Shown here in pieces: positions 6,274 through 8,219 of a stretch of DNA of 8,219 bases. Position 1 is the stretch's first letter. Every line of letters begins with the position of its first letter. This DNA is from Acidovorax sp. (GTDB taxonomy: Bacteria > Pseudomonadota > Gammaproteobacteria > Burkholderiales > Burkholderiaceae_C). Location: NCBI GenBank assembly GCA_011620245.1, contig WOZN01000003.1, positions 1 through 8,219 on the forward strand, in the 5' to 3' direction. Made by a program: the position numbers and the translations under genes. The notes below the pieces were generated by a model. It did not search any database. It saw only the letters and a program-made list of their open reading frames with translations, and was not told where the DNA came from.

Positions 6274-6666
6274 TTAACGCTTCGAGAACTGCTTGGCGCG
6301 GCGTGCGGAGTGCAAGCCGACCTTCTTGCGTTCCACTTCGCGGGCGTCACGCGTCACGAAGCCGGCCTGGCTCAGGACGGGCTTGAGCGTTGCGTCGTAG
6401 TCGATCAGGGCGCGGGTGATGCCGTGGCGGGCGGCGCCGGCCTGGCCGGATTCACCACCACCGTGCACGTTGATCTGGATGTCGAAGGTTTCGACATGGT
6501 TGGTCAACGCCAGGGGTTGCCTGGCAATCATGATCGAGGTTTCACGGCCGAAGTAGGACTGGATGTCCTTGCCGTTCACCGTGATCTTGCCGGAGCCTTT
6601 TTTCAGAAACACGCGGGCGACGCTGGACTTGCGACGGCCTGTGCCATTGTTCCATTCACCAATCAT
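6274..6666 (-). CDS. rpsI: 30S ribosomal protein S9 (uS9)
   Basis: Small-subunit ribosomal protein whose C-terminal tail reaches the P-site tRNA. The 130 residues match the E. coli length. Family landmarks are [20 protein letters not shown] (9-28), [32 protein letters not shown] (about 65-83), the basic stretch [14 protein letters not shown] and the canonical end QFSKR. The start ATG is preceded by AAGGAG (6679-6674) seven bases upstream. The A of the rplM stop TAA forms part of TAAGGAG, so the rplM stop directly abuts the rpsI ribosome binding site. It is the second gene of the conserved rplM-rpsI operon and is followed by a strong terminator. Confidence 0.98.
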   Translation of the reverse strand: MIGEWNNGTGRRKSSVARVFLKKGSGKITVNGKDIQSYFGRETSIMIARQPLALTNHVETFDIQINVHGGGESGQAGAARHGITRALIDYDATLKPVLSQAGFVTRDAREVERKKVGLHSARRAKQFSKR

Positions 6667-6677
6667 CTCAAGGCTCC

Positions 6678-7109
6678 TTAGATTTCCAGCATTTTGGGCT
6701 GTTGGGCGGTGTGGGGATGCTCGGCACCACCGTACACCTTGAGTTTCTTGATCATTGCGTAGCCAAGGGGCCCCTTGGGCAGCATGCCCTTGACGGCCTT
6801 TTCCAGCGCGCGGCCGGGGTGCTTGGCTTGCATGTCGCGGAAGTTCGTGGCCGTGATACCGCCGGGATAACCCGAGTGACGGTAATACACCTTGTCCAGG
6901 GACTTGGTGCCGGTGACCTTGAGCTGGGCGGCGTTGATGATGACGATGAAGTCACCGGTATCGACGTGAGGCGTGTAAATGGCCTTGTGTTTGCCGCGCA
7001 AACGGAGAGCAACTTCGCTGGCTACTCGTCCGAGGACCTTGTCGGTCGCGTCAATCACAAACCACTCGTGCACGACCTCAGCGGGCTTTGCGCTGAAAGT
7101 GGTAGTCAT
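6678..7109 (-). CDS. rplM: 50S ribosomal protein L13 (uL13)
   Basis: Early-assembly large-subunit protein that binds 23S rRNA. From ATG 7107-7109 it has 143 residues (E. coli 142). Landmarks are [59 protein letters not shown] and the C-terminal [20 protein letters not shown] with [15 protein letters not shown]. The frame is open 14 codons further upstream, but that peptide does not fit the family. The chosen start has AAGAGA about seven bases upstream. It is first in the operon with rpsI (11-base gap), driven from the promoter at 7233-7262 through a leader of roughly 115 bases. Confidence 0.98.
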   Translation of the reverse strand: MTTTFSAKPAEVVHEWFVIDATDKVLGRVASEVALRLRGKHKAIYTPHVDTGDFIVIINAAQLKVTGTKSLDKVYYRHSGYPGGITATNFRDMQAKHPGRALEKAVKGMLPKGPLGYAMIKKLKVYGGAEHPHTAQQPKMLEI

Positions 7110-7226
7110 GAGTTTTCTCTTGAAAAGAGGGTTTGGCGGGTCCTTTTCCACGGTCGGTGCTTCTCTTTCGGAAGCCTCTTAGGTGGGGTTGATTCTTCGC
7201 CGCGGGACCACAAAAGCGCTGCAAAG
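7110..7226 (-). promoter_or_regulatory. rplM-rpsI 5' leader with Shine-Dalgarno hairpin
   Basis: Just before the rplM start, CTCTT-TTC-AAGAG (minus strand, 7129-7117) forms a 5-bp hairpin whose right arm is the Shine-Dalgarno itself, so folding would hide it. Further upstream GCTTC (7175-7171) and GAAGC (7163-7159) form a second 5-bp stem with a 7-base loop. L13 leader autoregulation of rplM-rpsI is known in other bacteria. Whether this leader does the same is inference, as I cannot match it to a described structure by eye. Confidence 0.4.
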
Positions 7227-7232
7227 CCTGCC

Positions 7233-7262
7233 ATTATACGAAGCTGCGCGCTTTTTAGGCAA
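7233..7262 (-). promoter_or_regulatory. Sigma-70 promoter of rplM-rpsI
   Basis: On the minus strand a perfect TATAAT (7238-7233) is preceded by TTGCCT (7262-7257) with an 18-base spacer. It lies between the stop of the upstream gene (7290) and rplM. The -35 box forms one arm of a small inverted repeat GGCAA-GCACAA-TTGCC (7258-7273), which might be a regulator site. No other pair in the gap is as good. Confidence 0.8.
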
Positions 7263-7289
7263 GCACAATTGCCAAAACGGGCCGCTGTG

Positions 7290-8219
7290 TCAGTTTTGCA
7301 TCAGCCGGCGCTGCTCTTCGGCCTCCTGCCGCTGGCGGACCTCCACGCACACCGGGTGCTCCATCAGCGCAGGCTTCTTGCATTCATTAAAGATGCACAG
7401 GGGGCGGGCCAGAAAACCGGCGTCGGCGCACGCTTCTTTCGGCCCCAGCGTGCGCAGGGGCACGGCCTTGGGCCTGGGCGCCATGGCCGGCTCGGGAGGC
7501 GGCACCGGCGCATCTTGCGCCACCACCGGCCCGGCAGCGGGCGGCTCGGGAAGGTTGCGGCGCTGCACGGCAGCGCGTGCGGCGGGGCGTGCGGCAGGGC
7601 GCACAACGGGTACCTGGACAACGGCGGGCGCAGCGCTCACGCCGTCAGCGCCTGTCACTGCACCTCTGCCGGCACCGTCCGCCACAGTCGCATCACTGGC
7701 GGGGTTCGGCGGCACGGCCTGCTCCGAGGCAGCGGGCACCGCGGCTACGGCGACCGGCACGGCCACCGGATCCTTGAGCTCGGTGATGATGTCATCCGCG
7801 GGCCGGGGGCTGGACCGGCCCTGCGCCCACCACAAAGCCAACGCCACGATGGCCAACGCCAAGAAAACTCCCGCCAGCCACACCGGCGACGATTGCGGCC
7901 GAGCGCGGGCGCCTGCGGCGGCGCGCTCCGGCACCTGTGCGCCGTTGCCCGGGGCTTCTTTCCGCGTGCGTTTTCGCCCCGGGTGCTCCGCGCGCGCCGG
8001 CGCCACCACCGGGGCCTTGTCCGCAGCCGGGGAATCCTCGAACACCGAGTCGCCGGCATCGATGAAAACCGTGTCGGCCATGTCTGCCACCACCGTGTCA
8101 GGCCCCTCGCTGGCACGGGTGTCCTGCGCGTCCTGCACGTCCTGCACGTCCTGCACGGTCGCGCGGGCCGACGGCAGGGCAGGCCGGGCCGAACGGTAGG
8201 TCAGGCCCTCCAGATCGGC
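7290..8219 (-). CDS. C-terminal part of an unrecognised single-pass membrane protein
   Basis: The frame is open to the window edge with no stop, so the N-terminus lies outside. The 309 visible residues end at TGA 7290-7292. GTG 8154-8156 is in frame, but coding continues upstream of it (LEGLTYRSARPALPS), so I treat the gene as partial. Numbering from the edge: a QDV-type repeat at 22-33; an acidic octapeptide repeat at 41-64; a basic segment at 81-107 (GRKRTRK, RARP); one transmembrane helix at about 112-132 (VWLAGVFLALAIVALALWW); an Ala/Pro/Val-rich linker at about 150-255; and a tail with Cys264, Cys275, Cys280 and Cys291. The basic residues before the helix predict a cytoplasmic N-terminus and periplasmic tail. 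I do not recognise the family. A sensor or kinase with an extracytoplasmic tail has this layout, but no catalytic domain is visible. Confidence 0.8.
   Translation of the reverse strand, partial: ADLEGLTYRSARPALPSARATVQDVQDVQDAQDTRASEGPDTVVADMADTVFIDAGDSVFEDSPAADKAPVVAPARAEHPGRKRTRKEAPGNGAQVPERAAAGARARPQSSPVWLAGVFLALAIVALALWWAQGRSSPRPADDIITELKDPVAVPVAVAAVPAASEQAVPPNPASDATVADGAGRGAVTGADGVSAAPAVVQVPVVRPAARPAARAAVQRRNLPEPPAAGPVVAQDAPVPPPEPAMAPRPKAVPLRTLGPKEACADAGFLARPLCIFNECKKPALMEHPVCVEVRQRQEAEEQRRLMQN
8121..8156. repeat. Four tandem copies of a 9-base unit
   Basis: GTCCTGCAC occurs three times in perfect tandem (8130-8156), preceded by one copy with a single change, GTCCTGCGC (8121-8129). On the coding minus strand it gives VQDVQDVQDAQD. 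Whole-codon unit length means copy-number change would keep the frame. Confidence 0.9.

Noticed and set aside
5764..6681. Plus-strand frame of 305 codons spanning erpA, the terminator and rpsI
   Set aside because: It runs through a strong terminator and two well-supported minus-strand genes, with no recognisable motif.
7183..8199. Plus-strand frame of 338 codons rich in Ala, Gly, Ser and Thr
   Set aside because: It is the shadow of the minus-strand membrane protein, which has a transmembrane helix, ordered charge distribution and a cysteine motif. The CTSCTSCT-like stretch here is just the 9-base tandem repeat read in another frame.

Overview
The window looks like an ordinary chromosomal stretch from a high-GC betaproteobacterium. 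Protein wording and gene order (rplM-rpsI-erpA facing anmK, an M23 peptidase and tyrS, then glmU) suggest the Comamonadaceae (Acidovorax-like). That placement rests on recall of the families and synteny, not on a search. I see no phage, transposase, CRISPR array, tRNA or rRNA, and no defence or toxin-antitoxin module.

Layout. At 1-91 the 3' end of glmU meets short overlapping minus-strand frames that leave the window. glmU (88-1518, minus) makes UDP-GlcNAc. tyrS (1726-2958, minus) charges tRNA-Tyr and is divergent from an envelope M23 metallopeptidase (3160-4518, plus, probable TTG start). That peptidase is followed 38 bases later by anmK (4557-5666, plus), a 1,6-anhydro-MurNAc kinase of peptidoglycan recycling. 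anmK converges on erpA (5692-6057, minus), an A-type Fe-S carrier. A strong nested terminator hairpin (about 6154-6222) separates erpA from the ribosomal protein pair rplM-rpsI (6274-7109, minus), which has a clear sigma-70 promoter at 7233-7262. At 7290-8219 lies the C-terminal part of an unrecognised single-pass membrane protein whose N-terminus is outside the window.

How the genes fit together. Three genes concern cell-wall sugar flow: GlmU supplies the UDP-GlcNAc precursor, the M23 enzyme probably cuts peptidoglycan crosslinks, and AnmK returns anhydro-MurNAc from turnover to MurNAc-6-phosphate. The rest are translation (tyrS, rplM, rpsI) and Fe-S maturation (erpA).

The unusual content is mostly below gene scale: a roughly 54-base degenerate repeat in the coding sequence of glmU and again in anmK (with a weaker half copy in anmK), coinciding in GlmU with a local length increase; a nested double-stem terminator between rpsI and erpA; interleaved inverted repeats between tyrS and the peptidase gene; and a partial membrane protein with a four-copy 9-base tandem repeat, a three-copy acidic octapeptide repeat and a symmetric four-cysteine tail. 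No gap between genes exceeds 300 bases.
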